Below, one piece after another: positions 1 to 6,705 of a stretch of DNA of 11,679 nt (position 1 is its first letter; every line of letters begins with the position of its first letter). A program made the translations under genes and the position numbers. The stretch comes from Eubacteriales Family XIII. Incertae Sedis bacterium (lineage in GTDB: Bacteria > Bacillota > Clostridia > Peptostreptococcales > Anaerovoracaceae). The notes under the pieces were generated by a model. The model was not told where the DNA came from, ran no database searches, and saw only the letters and a program-made list of their open reading frames with translations. Location: the NCBI GenBank assembly GCA_031272745.1, contig JAISTF010000202.1, forward strand, positions 1 through 11,679. Reading direction: 5' to 3'.

Positions 1-384
1 ATGGGCATTTGCGCGGCGTCGCTCGTTCTGTTCACCTGTCTCGGCTTGGAAACGCCGCTCTGGTATGTTCTTCTCTGCCTCGTCATCGTCGGTTTCGGCT
101 TCGGCCTTTTTTCCTCGCCCAACACCCACACCATCATGTCCAGCGTCGGCCCACAGGATCTCGGCATCGCCAGCTCCGTCCAGTCCACCTCGCGCTCGCT
201 CGGCCAGGTCATCGGCATGGCGCTCATCACGATCATCGCCAACCTCGTCATGGGCAGCGCCCAGATCACCGACGTCCCCAAGGAAACCATCGTGCGGGAC
301 ATGCACATTTCCTTCATCGTCTTCGCCGCCCTGTGCGTCGCGGGCGTCCTGTTCTCGCTCGGTTCGCGAAAGCGGAAAGCATGA
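1..384 (+). CDS. MFS drug-efflux-type permease, C-terminal fragment (5' end outside window)
   Basis: The last 127 residues of a major facilitator superfamily transporter, most like the DHA2 (EmrB/QacA, 14-helix) group of proton-coupled drug exporters. Three hydrophobic stretches are visible, at about residues 19-41, 67-87 and 101-121. Between the first two is the motif GFGFGLFSSPN, then a Gly/Ser-rich GIASSVQSTSRSLGQVIG segment typical of the late helices of this group (family knowledge). The protein ends in a basic tail, SRKRKA. The ATG at base 1 only happens to open the window. A full member has about 450-500 residues, so the gene almost certainly starts further left. The stop codon overlaps the ATG of the downstream lipase gene (ATGA), so the two are very likely co-transcribed and translationally coupled. 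The substrate cannot be told from this fragment. Confidence 0.85.
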   Translation: MGICAASLVLFTCLGLETPLWYVLLCLVIVGFGFGLFSSPNTHTIMSSVGPQDLGIASSVQSTSRSLGQVIGMALITIIANLVMGSAQITDVPKETIVRDMHISFIVFAALCVAGVLFSLGSRKRKA

Positions 385-1283
385 TCGCGCCCGTGCAACA
401 CGACCTCGCACCCAACATCACGGACGCGGCGCTGATTTTCGAGGGCGGCGGGATGCGCGCAAGCTATACGGCCGGCGCGCTCGTCACGTTGCTCGAGGCC
501 GGCCTGCACTTCTCCGACGTCTACGGCATTTCGGCCGGCTCGTCGCACACCGTCAATTACCTCTCGCGCGACATTTGGCGCGCGCGCGCCTCGTTCACCG
601 ACTTCATGGCCACGCCCGGCACGTCCGGCTGGGGCCTGCTCCTGCGCGGCAAAGGCTACTTCAACGCGCACTACATCTACGAGGAAGCCTGCCTGCCCGG
701 CGGCCTGCTGCCCTACGACTTCACGACTTTTTCCAATAACAAAGCGCGGGCGCACATTGAGGCATATTGTTACGAAACCGGCGAGACGGCCTATTTCACA
801 TCTTCCGACATGCCGACGCTGCTCGACCTCATGCGGCGCGTGCGCGCGAGCTCGACGATGCCGTTTTTCATGCCGCCCGTGCAGCTCGACGGAAGGACCT
901 ACTACGACGGCGGCCTCGGCGACAGCTGGGGCATCCCGCTCGCGCAGGCGAAGCGCGACGGCTACGAACGCTTCTTCATCGTCCGCACCCAGCCGCGCGG
1001 CTACCGCAAGAGCCCCGACCGCCACCCCGCCCTCACACGCGCGCTGTTCGCCGGGCGGCCGCGCGTCGCCGAGCGGATGCTTGAAAGATGGAAGCGCTAC
1101 AACGCCATCTTGGACGAGATCGACGCGCTCGAGCGCGAAGGCCGCGCGACGGTGTTTTGTCCCGAGGAGATGTCCGTGAAAAACACGACGACGGACCTCG
1201 TCGCGCTTCGGGCCGCGTACGAAAAAGGCTACGCCCAGGCCCGCCGCGCGCTGCCCGCCTGGGAGACGTGGCTCGCCGGGTAG
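381..1283 (+). CDS. Patatin-like phospholipase / serine acyl hydrolase
   Basis: A 300-residue patatin-family protein, probably a cytosolic or membrane-associated lipid acyl hydrolase. The whole catalytic apparatus is visible: the oxyanion-hole glycine motif EGGGMR (residues 21-26), the nucleophile elbow GISAGS with Ser51, and the DGG motif with catalytic Asp176. There is no signal peptide or membrane helix. Length and layout resemble the bacterial YjjU/YqhO/RssA-like branch rather than plant patatins or ExoU-type toxins (inference from general similarity). The ATG at 381 is chosen because the homology begins about 15 residues later, it lies in an ATGA overlap with the MFS gene, and a GGAAA sits a few bases upstream. 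The same frame stays open leftward to base 9, but that extension is Arg/His-rich antisense-like sequence. The natural substrate is unknown. Coupling to an efflux pump may mean a shared envelope-stress or lipid-turnover role, which is only inference. Confidence 0.9.
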   Translation: MIAPVQHDLAPNITDAALIFEGGGMRASYTAGALVTLLEAGLHFSDVYGISAGSSHTVNYLSRDIWRARASFTDFMATPGTSGWGLLLRGKGYFNAHYIYEEACLPGGLLPYDFTTFSNNKARAHIEAYCYETGETAYFTSSDMPTLLDLMRRVRASSTMPFFMPPVQLDGRTYYDGGLGDSWGIPLAQAKRDGYERFFIVRTQPRGYRKSPDRHPALTRALFAGRPRVAERMLERWKRYNAILDEIDALEREGRATVFCPEEMSVKNTTTDLVALRAAYEKGYAQARRALPAWETWLAG

Positions 1284-1287
1284 GACG

Positions 1288-1316
1288 CGGCCCCCGGCGA
1301 GAAACGCCGAGGGCCG
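1288..1316 (+). terminator. GC-rich hairpin after the lipase gene, possible terminator
   Basis: Arms 1288-1299 and 1305-1316 pair over 12 bp with one C-A mismatch around a 5-base AGAAA loop. The hairpin begins 4 bases after the lipase stop codon. No T tract follows (the next bases are TCTATCAAAG), so it is not a canonical intrinsic terminator. It could terminate weakly or protect the 3' end of the mRNA. The position at the end of an operon supports a 3'-end function. Confidence 0.5.
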
Positions 1317-1435
1317 TCTATCAAAGAGGAGTAGGGTATAGGAAGGTATGCTTTTTCTTGACTGTACCACCGCGCCGCGTTTCGAAACAATAAAGCCCGC
1401 CCAAAGAAAAACTAAATTTTTTTGCGCGCGGAGCA

Positions 1436-1444
1436 TGGTAAAAT
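1436..1444 (+). promoter_or_regulatory. Candidate extended -10 promoter (TGGTAAAAT) for the solute-binding lipoprotein
   Basis: TGG-TAAAAT matches the extended -10 form TGn-TAtAAT in 5 of 6 core bases. An A/T-rich stretch precedes it (1411-1423). No good -35 hexamer lies 16-18 bp upstream: a TTGCGC at 1422 is only 11 bp away, and a TTGACT at 1358 has no -10 at the right distance. Transcription from this site would start at about 1451-1452, essentially on the ATG. Confidence 0.4.
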
Positions 1445-1451
1445 ACAAGGC

Positions 1452-2819
1452 ATGAAACGTAGGCTTGCGATTTTGTTTCTTACAATAACCCTGTGCGCCC
1501 TGCTCGCGCTCCCGTCGTGTACGCCGGCGGGGCAGAGCGGCGCGTCTTCGTCCGCGTCCGGCGCGAGCGGTTCCGCGGCGGCTTCGTCCGTCGGCAGCTC
1601 GTCGCCCGAAGCGGCGGCGGCGGTGGCGTACGGCTCGGAGCCCGGCTACGTGCAGGGCGTCCAGGAGCACGACATCATCGTCGCCAACAGCGCGGCGACC
1701 ACGGGGTTGTACGCGCCCGTCGGCGCGCCGTTCAACGCGGGCATCCGCGCCTATTTCGACAAGGTCAACGCCGCCGACGGCATCGACGGCAAGCGCATTC
1801 GGTTCCAGCATATCGACGACGAATTTGATGCGGACAAAAGCGCCGCCGCGCTGAAGGAATTCGTCGAGGACCGGCAGGTCTTCGCGATCGTCGGGCAGTT
1901 CGGCACGCCGGTCGTCACGGCCACCGCCGAGACGCTCAAGCAGTACGGCATCCCCGCCGTCTATTTTGCTTCCGGCACGGGCCGCCTCTACACGGAAGAA
2001 GCAAAGGACAACGCGACCGGCTACAACCTCTTCCCCGTGCAGCCTCTCTACCACACGGAAGGCGGCCTCATGGCCGCGTACGCGTCGGCGCGGTTCGGCG
2101 CGAAAAAGATCGCCATACTCTACACAAACGACGACTTCGGCATGGACCTCGAGCTCGGCGTCGTTGAAGAGATCGAGCGCATCGAAGGGCTGGAATACGT
2201 CGAAAAGCAGATCGCGACCGGCACGACCGACGTGGCGCAGGCGGTGCTGGAAATCAAAGACGCGGATCCCGACGTCATCATCCTTGCATCGATGCAATTG
2301 ACGCTGCCGGCGATCGTCTCCGGACTCGTGGCGCAGGAGCTGCACAAGCCCTGCCTCACGTCCTATGTCAACGCTTCCACCGCGACGAGCAAGACGCTCG
2401 AACCGCTCATCCGCGACAAATTCGAAATCTACGCATCCGGCTGGATCGACTATACGAGCGAACAGACGGCGCCGGCGTACGCGGAATATCTGGAATGGAT
2501 TGCGAAGGAAACGCCGACCGGTGAGGATTATTCGGAAAACACCTACGCGATGGCCGGATGGGTCGCGGCCCACACGTTCACCGAGGGGCTGCGGCGGCTC
2601 GAAGGGCGCGAGGTTACGTGGGAATCGTACATGGCCGCGTTGACGGAGGCGCCGATCCTGGGGCCGTTCGGCAGCGTGGTCGATTTCGCCGGCGGGCGGC
2701 GCGTCGGCACGCAGGCGATGAGCCTGTCGCGCATCGTGCCCGTCTCCGAGGCGTTCCCGAAAGGCTGGGAGCTCGTCGAACCGCTCCGCAGCGCCGAAAG
2801 CCTGCTCGGCGTTGCGTAG
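1452..2819 (+). CDS. Branched-chain amino acid/amide-type ABC solute-binding lipoprotein
   Basis: A 455-residue type I periplasmic-binding-fold protein (Peripla_BP_6 / LivJ-like), expected to capture a small solute outside the membrane. The N-terminus is a lipoprotein signal: basic MKRR, a hydrophobic core, then LPSC with Cys23 as the lipidated residue. Pro at -2 is slightly off consensus. A Ser/Ala/Gly-rich linker (about 24-60) tethers the domain. The fold starts at DIIVANS. Family landmarks follow: GIRAYFDKVNAADGIDGKRI (97-116), FAIVGQFGTPV, and KKIAILYTNDDFGMDLELG. The ATG at 1452 gives a clean signal peptide. A TTG at 1422 in frame would add ten hydrophilic residues. The only Shine-Dalgarno-like bases (AAGG, 1447-1450) are one base from the ATG, so the start is unusual. 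No permease or ATPase of the Liv type lies nearby, so its transporter must be elsewhere or it acts as a sensor. The ligand is unknown. Confidence 0.9.
   Translation: MKRRLAILFLTITLCALLALPSCTPAGQSGASSSASGASGSAAASSVGSSSPEAAAAVAYGSEPGYVQGVQEHDIIVANSAATTGLYAPVGAPFNAGIRAYFDKVNAADGIDGKRIRFQHIDDEFDADKSAAALKEFVEDRQVFAIVGQFGTPVVTATAETLKQYGIPAVYFASGTGRLYTEEAKDNATGYNLFPVQPLYHTEGGLMAAYASARFGAKKIAILYTNDDFGMDLELGVVEEIERIEGLEYVEKQIATGTTDVAQAVLEIKDADPDVIILASMQLTLPAIVSGLVAQELHKPCLTSYVNASTATSKTLEPLIRDKFEIYASGWIDYTSEQTAPAYAEYLEWIAKETPTGEDYSENTYAMAGWVAAHTFTEGLRRLEGREVTWESYMAALTEAPILGPFGSVVDFAGGRRVGTQAMSLSRIVPVSEAFPKGWELVEPLRSAESLLGVA
2787..2816. terminator. Hairpin across the convergent gene ends, possible bidirectional terminator
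   Basis: Arms 2787-2797 and 2806-2816 pair over 11 bp, including one G-T wobble, around an 8-base loop. The right arm ends directly before the TAG stop of the binding-protein gene. The opposite gene's TAA lies only 2 bases further on. The stem is therefore inside coding sequence for the + strand gene but downstream of the stop codon for the - strand gene. There is no proper T tract on either side (TTTACTCTT on the right), so any termination would be weak or factor-assisted. Confidence 0.4.
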
Positions 2820-2821
2820 GT

Positions 2822-4324
2822 TTACTCTTCCGATCCCGGCACCACTACGGATTTCAGATGATAATATTTCGCAAACCCTGTGTTGAGGTAGTTTTTCCTG
2901 TCCGCCGTCGGGTAGCTGAAAAACAGGGACTCCGGGCGCACGGACAGATTTTGAAGTTCCACCCTCTCGCCTTCGTGCTCCCGGACGTACGCGATGGCCG
3001 CGTCCACTTCTTCGGCATAGATGGCGGCGCGATCGCTCGCGAGATCGTGCAGACAGAGGACGGACGTCGCTCCGTCGCGAGAGACGTAGGCGACGCCGAG
3101 GAAGAGCAATGCGAGCGCCAAAAAAGGGGCGGCCCAACGCCGCCGGTCGGCAAAGAGCGCGTAGACGGATTCAGCGCGCAGGTTCGTCACGCGGACGACC
3201 CAGCCCATCAGATAGAAGGCGTTCAGAAAAAGGAACCAATAATACGAGTAGGCTTCGATGTTGCGCATTCGATCCGGACCATAGGCCATCCCCGCATAGA
3301 AGGAAGGGATGTATTGCGCCGCGAACACGCAAAACGACAATGCAAAGAAAAGGAGCGGATAGCGAAAGGCGAAGCCGCTTCGCATCGCCAATAATGCAAA
3401 CAGGGGAAGCAACGCGAGGATAGCGACCATCGCTTGGACGCTGGTGAAATCCCGAATGTCCCCCAACGCCCAACGAACTGCGCCCGAGACCGCGTCGAGA
3501 ACCGTTTGCCGCGGGAAATATGCCTGTCGCACGGCATTCCCGGGCGCGCTGACGTTGACTGCAAAACCCGCCAAAAAAATTGCGAAGACCACGACGGCAC
3601 AGGCGCGCGCCCGCAAAGGCTTCCTGCGTATGAAATACAGACCCGTCATGCCGAGCGTCAAGATCGCCGCCAGAAGGCCCGTGCAAAAATTGCCTCCGCT
3701 GAGGAACAGGCCCAACGCCGCCGTGCCGCAAACCCGCAGGAAAAGACGGGCGCGGGGATGCGGCGCGTCAAGGCTGGCGCAGGATAGATACAGCCGGATT
3801 TGGAGTCCGACGAAGCAGAGCATCAAGCTGTAGAAGAAGGTATAGTACACGGCGCCGTTCCACCAGAAAAAAGCTTCAACCGCGGACACGGGATACTGGA
3901 CGGCCAGCGCGAGCATGGGGATCGCGACGAGGAAGGCGTGTGGCCAGGGCTTTGCGCCGAGAAGGTCTTGGATCAGGACCTTGACGAGCCACAGAGTCGA
4001 CAGGCAAAGCGACGCCAGCAGCACAAACGGCGTAATGGCATACGCCGCGTCCGAGAAGACGGCCGGTTGCAGGCCCATCAAAAGGATGCCCGAGAAAGAG
4101 CCTTGCCAGCTGAGCCAGACGGAGGCGACTTGCTCCACGGCGGCTTTCCATGCGCCGGGAAAACCCCCGCCGGCCACCAGCGCGTCGTGCGCCGCCTTCC
4201 CGTAGCCGTAGTCGTCCGAACTCGGCCGGTCGTAAACCCCGAGGGCCAGAATAGGAATCAACGTCAGGAGAAACAGTGCCAGCAGGACGGCGGCCGCGAT
4301 CCATTCTGTTCTTCGAAAATTCAC
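2822..4324 (-). CDS. Polytopic membrane protein, DUF6056-like, possible GT-C-type glycosyltransferase
   Basis: A 500-residue integral membrane protein with about ten or eleven hydrophobic segments: the first at residues 9-30, the last around 400-417, then a soluble tail of about 85 residues. It is not a characterised enzyme. Overall character and the tail motifs (YAEEVDAAIAY, NTGFAKYYHLKSV) resemble the uncharacterised DUF6056 family, by recall and not by search. Right after helix 1 is RPSSDDYGYG with Asp37-Asp38. Acidic pairs in the first outer loop mark GT-C glycosyltransferases, so transfer of sugar from a lipid carrier onto a cell-surface polymer is a reasonable but unproven role. The GTG at 4324 is chosen because an in-frame TAG lies seven codons upstream and a GGAAG precedes it. 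It starts 18 bases after the ABC permease gene and probably shares its transcript. Its base composition is visibly less GC-rich than its neighbours. Confidence 0.75.
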   Translation of the reverse strand: MNFRRTEWIAAAVLLALFLLTLIPILALGVYDRPSSDDYGYGKAAHDALVAGGGFPGAWKAAVEQVASVWLSWQGSFSGILLMGLQPAVFSDAAYAITPFVLLASLCLSTLWLVKVLIQDLLGAKPWPHAFLVAIPMLALAVQYPVSAVEAFFWWNGAVYYTFFYSLMLCFVGLQIRLYLSCASLDAPHPRARLFLRVCGTAALGLFLSGGNFCTGLLAAILTLGMTGLYFIRRKPLRARACAVVVFAIFLAGFAVNVSAPGNAVRQAYFPRQTVLDAVSGAVRWALGDIRDFTSVQAMVAILALLPLFALLAMRSGFAFRYPLLFFALSFCVFAAQYIPSFYAGMAYGPDRMRNIEAYSYYWFLFLNAFYLMGWVVRVTNLRAESVYALFADRRRWAAPFLALALLFLGVAYVSRDGATSVLCLHDLASDRAAIYAEEVDAAIAYVREHEGERVELQNLSVRPESLFFSYPTADRKNYLNTGFAKYYHLKSVVVPGSEE

Positions 4325-4342
4325 GGCTGCTTCCGCCCTTGG

Positions 4343-5626
4343 CTATGCCCGCTTCAGCAATTTGAAGATCTGCTTCAGCGACGGCCGCGTTCCGTACATC
4401 ATCACGCCGACGCGGTAGATCTTCGCCGCGAGCCAGGCGATGAGCGCCATGCCGGCCGCGAGCACGACCGCACCGATGGCCGCGCCGAGCGGCGTCGCGT
4501 CGCCGACCGTGAAGCGGCTGATCATCACCCACGGCGTGAAGAAAGGCACATAGGACACCACGGCGGCCACCGCCTTCGGCAGGATGCCGAGCAGCGTCAG
4601 GAAGCCGAGCCCGAGCGCCGCCGACAGCAGCAGCATCGGCAGCGTGATGATCGTCGCGGCCTCTTCCTGGCGGCTGACCGTCGAGGACAGCGCCGCGAGG
4701 AAAAACGCGTACAGGAAAAACCCGAGGAAGAAAAACACGAGCAGGAACGCGACGAGCCCGCCCGACAGATTCGACGAGGCGAACAGGTCGTAAAACACCG
4801 AGCCCGACCGCTTCCAGTACGGCATGTTCAGCGCGATGCCGACCGCCGCCGCGCATACGAGCGCCGCAAACTGCGTCAGCCCCGCGAGCCCCACGCCGAC
4901 GACCTTGCCGACCATGAGATCGATCGGCCGCGCGGCCGTGATGAGGAGCTCCATCGCCTTGCTCGTTTTTTCCGTCACGACCGACGTGCTGACGAACTGT
5001 CCGTACATCATGATCATGTAGAAGAGCAGCATCATGATGAGGTAGCCGACCCAGTAGTTGGACTCCGCGTCGCCGCCGATGGCCACGACGTTGGGCACGG
5101 CTTCCATCGCGGCGATCTCGGCCGCCTCTTCCTGCGCGTCCTGCGGCAGGCCCTCGATGGCCGCCTGCTGGGCGGCCTGCTTGACGATCGCGCTGAGGAA
5201 GTCGATGTAGGAGTAGTTGAACATGCTGTTGCCCTTCGCGATGAAGTCAAAGCCCGTTCCGCCCTCGTAGTAGAGCGCGATGTTGTACGTGTCGTCCTCG
5301 ACGCGGGCCTTGAGGTCCGCTTCCGTGAGCCCTTCCCCTGCGCCGTCCGTCCACGCGACGCCGGCAGCCGCCTGCGCGAGCGCGTCCGGCGTGAAGAGGG
5401 CCGCGACGGACGGGTCGGCCGCCGCGTCTCCGCCGAGCAGCACGACGCCCTTCGTGCGCTCCGGCATGTCCGCGCCGACGCCCACGCTCTTGAAGCCCGC
5501 GATGATCTGCGGAAGGAAGCACGCGATGAGCAGGAGCGCCGCGAGGATGATCGTGACGGTGCGGAAGGTCTTTGAGCCCGTGAAGCCTTTGTACTCAAAC
5601 GCGAGGACGGTCAGGATCTTTTTCAT
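4343..5626 (-). CDS. ABC-2 type exporter permease, NatB/YhaP-like
   Basis: A 427-residue permease of the ABC2_membrane_3 group, the membrane half of an exporter with the ATPase encoded just upstream. Helix 1 (about 22-42) is followed by a large, mostly hydrophilic outer domain (about 45-190), then five or so helices. Directly after helix 2 is VTEKTSKAMELLITAARPID and MVGKVVG, the cytoplasmic segment typical of NatB/YhaP-like permeases. The C-terminus (YRVGVMMYG, then a basic tail KLLKRA) is also family-like. The ATG at 5626 is chosen because GGAGGG lies 7 bases upstream and the codon overlaps the ATPase stop (ATGA). The open frame continues further upstream, but that part is the antisense-like shadow of the ATPase gene. 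NatB homologues export sodium in Bacillus, but others in the family move peptides or drugs, so the substrate is not settled. Confidence 0.88.
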   Translation of the reverse strand: MKKILTVLAFEYKGFTGSKTFRTVTIILAALLLIACFLPQIIAGFKSVGVGADMPERTKGVVLLGGDAAADPSVAALFTPDALAQAAAGVAWTDGAGEGLTEADLKARVEDDTYNIALYYEGGTGFDFIAKGNSMFNYSYIDFLSAIVKQAAQQAAIEGLPQDAQEEAAEIAAMEAVPNVVAIGGDAESNYWVGYLIMMLLFYMIMMYGQFVSTSVVTEKTSKAMELLITAARPIDLMVGKVVGVGLAGLTQFAALVCAAAVGIALNMPYWKRSGSVFYDLFASSNLSGGLVAFLLVFFFLGFFLYAFFLAALSSTVSRQEEAATIITLPMLLLSAALGLGFLTLLGILPKAVAAVVSYVPFFTPWVMISRFTVGDATPLGAAIGAVVLAAGMALIAWLAAKIYRVGVMMYGTRPSLKQIFKLLKRA

Positions 5627-6618
5627 GGCTTTGCCCTCCTTCCGAACAGGCCGCGCCGCTTTTTCCCTGCCGCTTCCGGCGCCGCATCCGCAGCCCCCGC
5701 ATCCGCGTCCGCGGGGTCGGGCTCGCCGGCCTTCTCGATGAAGATCTGTTCCAGCGTCGGTTCCAAAACCGAAAAGCCGTCGAGCGGCACGCCTGATTCG
5801 TCCAGCGTCCGCAGCAGCGGTGTCCGCTGGCCGGCGTCCGCCAGCGTCACGGCAAAACCGTCGCCTTTCGGCACGGCTTCCTTCACATAGGGCTGCGCGT
5901 CCAGCGCCGCCTTCAAAGCGGCGGCGTCCCCTTCCGCCGTGATCAGCACCTTGTTCCGCGGATACGATTTTTTGATGTCCGCGAGATTGCCCTCGATGAC
6001 GGCGCGCCCGCGGTCGATGATCACGATGTCGTCGCAAAACTCCTCGACCTGCGCCATCTGGTGGCTCGAAAAGATCACGGTCTTGCCGAGGTCGACCTGC
6101 CGCCGCACCGCGTCCTTGAGGATCTGCGCGTTGATCGGGTCGAGGCCCGAAAACGGCTCGTCGAGGATCACGATCTCCGGATCGCCGAGCAGCGCCACCG
6201 CGAGCTGGATCTTTTGCTGGTTGCCCTTCGAGAGCGTGTCCAATTTGCTGTTTGTGTATTCGGTCGCGTCCATCTCTGCGAGTTTGTCCTTCGCGACCTG
6301 TTCCGCGCGTTTCGGCTCGATGCCCTTCAGCTTCGCAAGGTAGGTCATCTGCTCGAGGATCGTCCGCTTGGGGTACAGCCCGCGCTCCTCCGGCAGGTAG
6401 CCGATGCGCTTCGGCTCCTTCCAGGCCGGCACGCCGTCGATGAGCACCTCGCCCGCGTCCTCGCGGAAGATGTTCATGAGGATGCGGATGGTCGTGGTCT
6501 TCCCCGCGCCGTTGCGCCCAAGCAGCCCGAAAGCCACGCCTTCGCGCACGGTCAAGGACAACCCGTCCAGCGCCCGCTTCTCCCCGAAATTTTTTCTCAG
6601 CCCGCGGATTTCAATCAT
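5623..6618 (-). CDS. ABC exporter ATP-binding protein, NatA/YhaQ-like, with DUF4162-type C-terminus
   Basis: A 331-residue ABC ATPase that powers the exporter formed with the next gene. Motifs in order: Walker A GRNGAGKT (34-41), Q-loop region GYLPEERGLYPKRT (73-86), a signature LSKGNQQK (129-136) in place of the usual LSGGQ, Walker B IVILDEP (149-155), D-loop SGLD, and switch His186. After about residue 220 comes a DUF4162-like domain ending in EPTLEQIFIEKAG. The GYLPEERGLY plus DUF4162 layout is typical of the NatA/YhaQ group. The last 33 residues are odd: an Ala/Asp/Pro-rich linker, then a very basic KKRRGLFGRRAKP. The ATG at 6618 is preferred because AAGGAG (6628-6633) lies 9 bases upstream. 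Upstream in-frame starts would put that site inside the gene or overlap the promoter. Confidence 0.93.
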   Translation of the reverse strand: MIEIRGLRKNFGEKRALDGLSLTVREGVAFGLLGRNGAGKTTTIRILMNIFREDAGEVLIDGVPAWKEPKRIGYLPEERGLYPKRTILEQMTYLAKLKGIEPKRAEQVAKDKLAEMDATEYTNSKLDTLSKGNQQKIQLAVALLGDPEIVILDEPFSGLDPINAQILKDAVRRQVDLGKTVIFSSHQMAQVEEFCDDIVIIDRGRAVIEGNLADIKKSYPRNKVLITAEGDAAALKAALDAQPYVKEAVPKGDGFAVTLADAGQRTPLLRTLDESGVPLDGFSVLEPTLEQIFIEKAGEPDPADADAGAADAAPEAAGKKRRGLFGRRAKP

Positions 6619-6627
6619 CTCCAAAGT

Positions 6628-6633
6628 CTCCTT
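6628..6633 (-). promoter_or_regulatory. Ribosome binding site fixing the ABC ATPase start
   Basis: AAGGAG on the - strand, 9 bases before the ATG at 6618. Its position shows that translation starts at MIEIRG and not at the upstream in-frame ATGs. Confidence 0.8.
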
Positions 6634-6640
6634 CCCGACC

Positions 6641-6649
6641 ATCATACCA
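6641..6649 (-). promoter_or_regulatory. Candidate extended -10 promoter (TGGTATGAT) of the ABC operon
   Basis: On the - strand TGG-TATGAT matches the extended -10 form (TATGAT is 5 of 6 to TATAAT). No recognisable -35 lies at 16-18 bp. It would give an untranslated leader of about 16 bases that begins at the Shine-Dalgarno site. The 14-bp palindrome at 6670-6683 lies about 20 bp further upstream, where an activator or repressor could act. Confidence 0.5.
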
Positions 6650-6669
6650 CAAAGCAGCCAACCCATCCC

Positions 6670-6683
6670 TGTGACGCGTCACA
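6670..6683. promoter_or_regulatory. Perfect 14-bp palindrome TGTGACGCGTCACA, candidate operator
   Basis: The sequence equals its own reverse complement over all 14 bases, and pairing stops exactly at both edges (C and A flank it). The half-site TGTGA with a 4-base centre recalls the CRP/FNR superfamily, although CRP itself uses a 6-base centre. It overlaps the weak -35 (GTCACA, 6678-6683) of the first atp promoter and lies upstream of the divergent ABC promoter, so one bound dimer could influence both operons. The regulator is unknown. Confidence 0.55.
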
Positions 6684-6705
6684 AATAATTTTTATGGTAT
6701 ATAAT
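6678..6705 (+). promoter_or_regulatory. Candidate promoter P1 of the atp operon (GTCACA-16-TATAAT)
   Basis: A perfect TATAAT at 6700-6705 is preceded by GTCACA at 6678-6683 (4 of 6 to TTGACA) with a 16-bp spacer. The -35 lies within the palindrome, which suggests regulation. Transcription would start near 6712. Confidence 0.5.

Noticed and set aside
9..380. Upstream extension of the lipase frame
   Set aside because: The Arg/His-rich translation overlaps the MFS coding frame. The lipase homology and start signal begin at 381.
1358..1386. TTGACT at 1358 as the -35 of a promoter for the binding protein
   Set aside because: The sequence 16-18 bp downstream (around TTCGAA) does not resemble a -10 hexamer.
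3800..5575. A 591-codon open frame on the + strand across the permease and membrane-protein genes
   Set aside because: Composition (Arg/Glu/Asp/His strings) is that of an antisense shadow. The opposite strand encodes recognisable membrane proteins with Shine-Dalgarno sites.
5627..6037. Upstream extension of the permease frame into the ATPase gene
   Set aside because: It overlaps conserved ATPase sequence out of frame. The ATG at 5626 has a strong Shine-Dalgarno site and ATGA coupling.
6670..6683. A classical CRP-cAMP site
   Set aside because: The halves TGTGA/TCACA match, but the centre is 4 bases, not 6, and this type of bacterium usually lacks cAMP-CRP control. It is kept only as a generic operator candidate.
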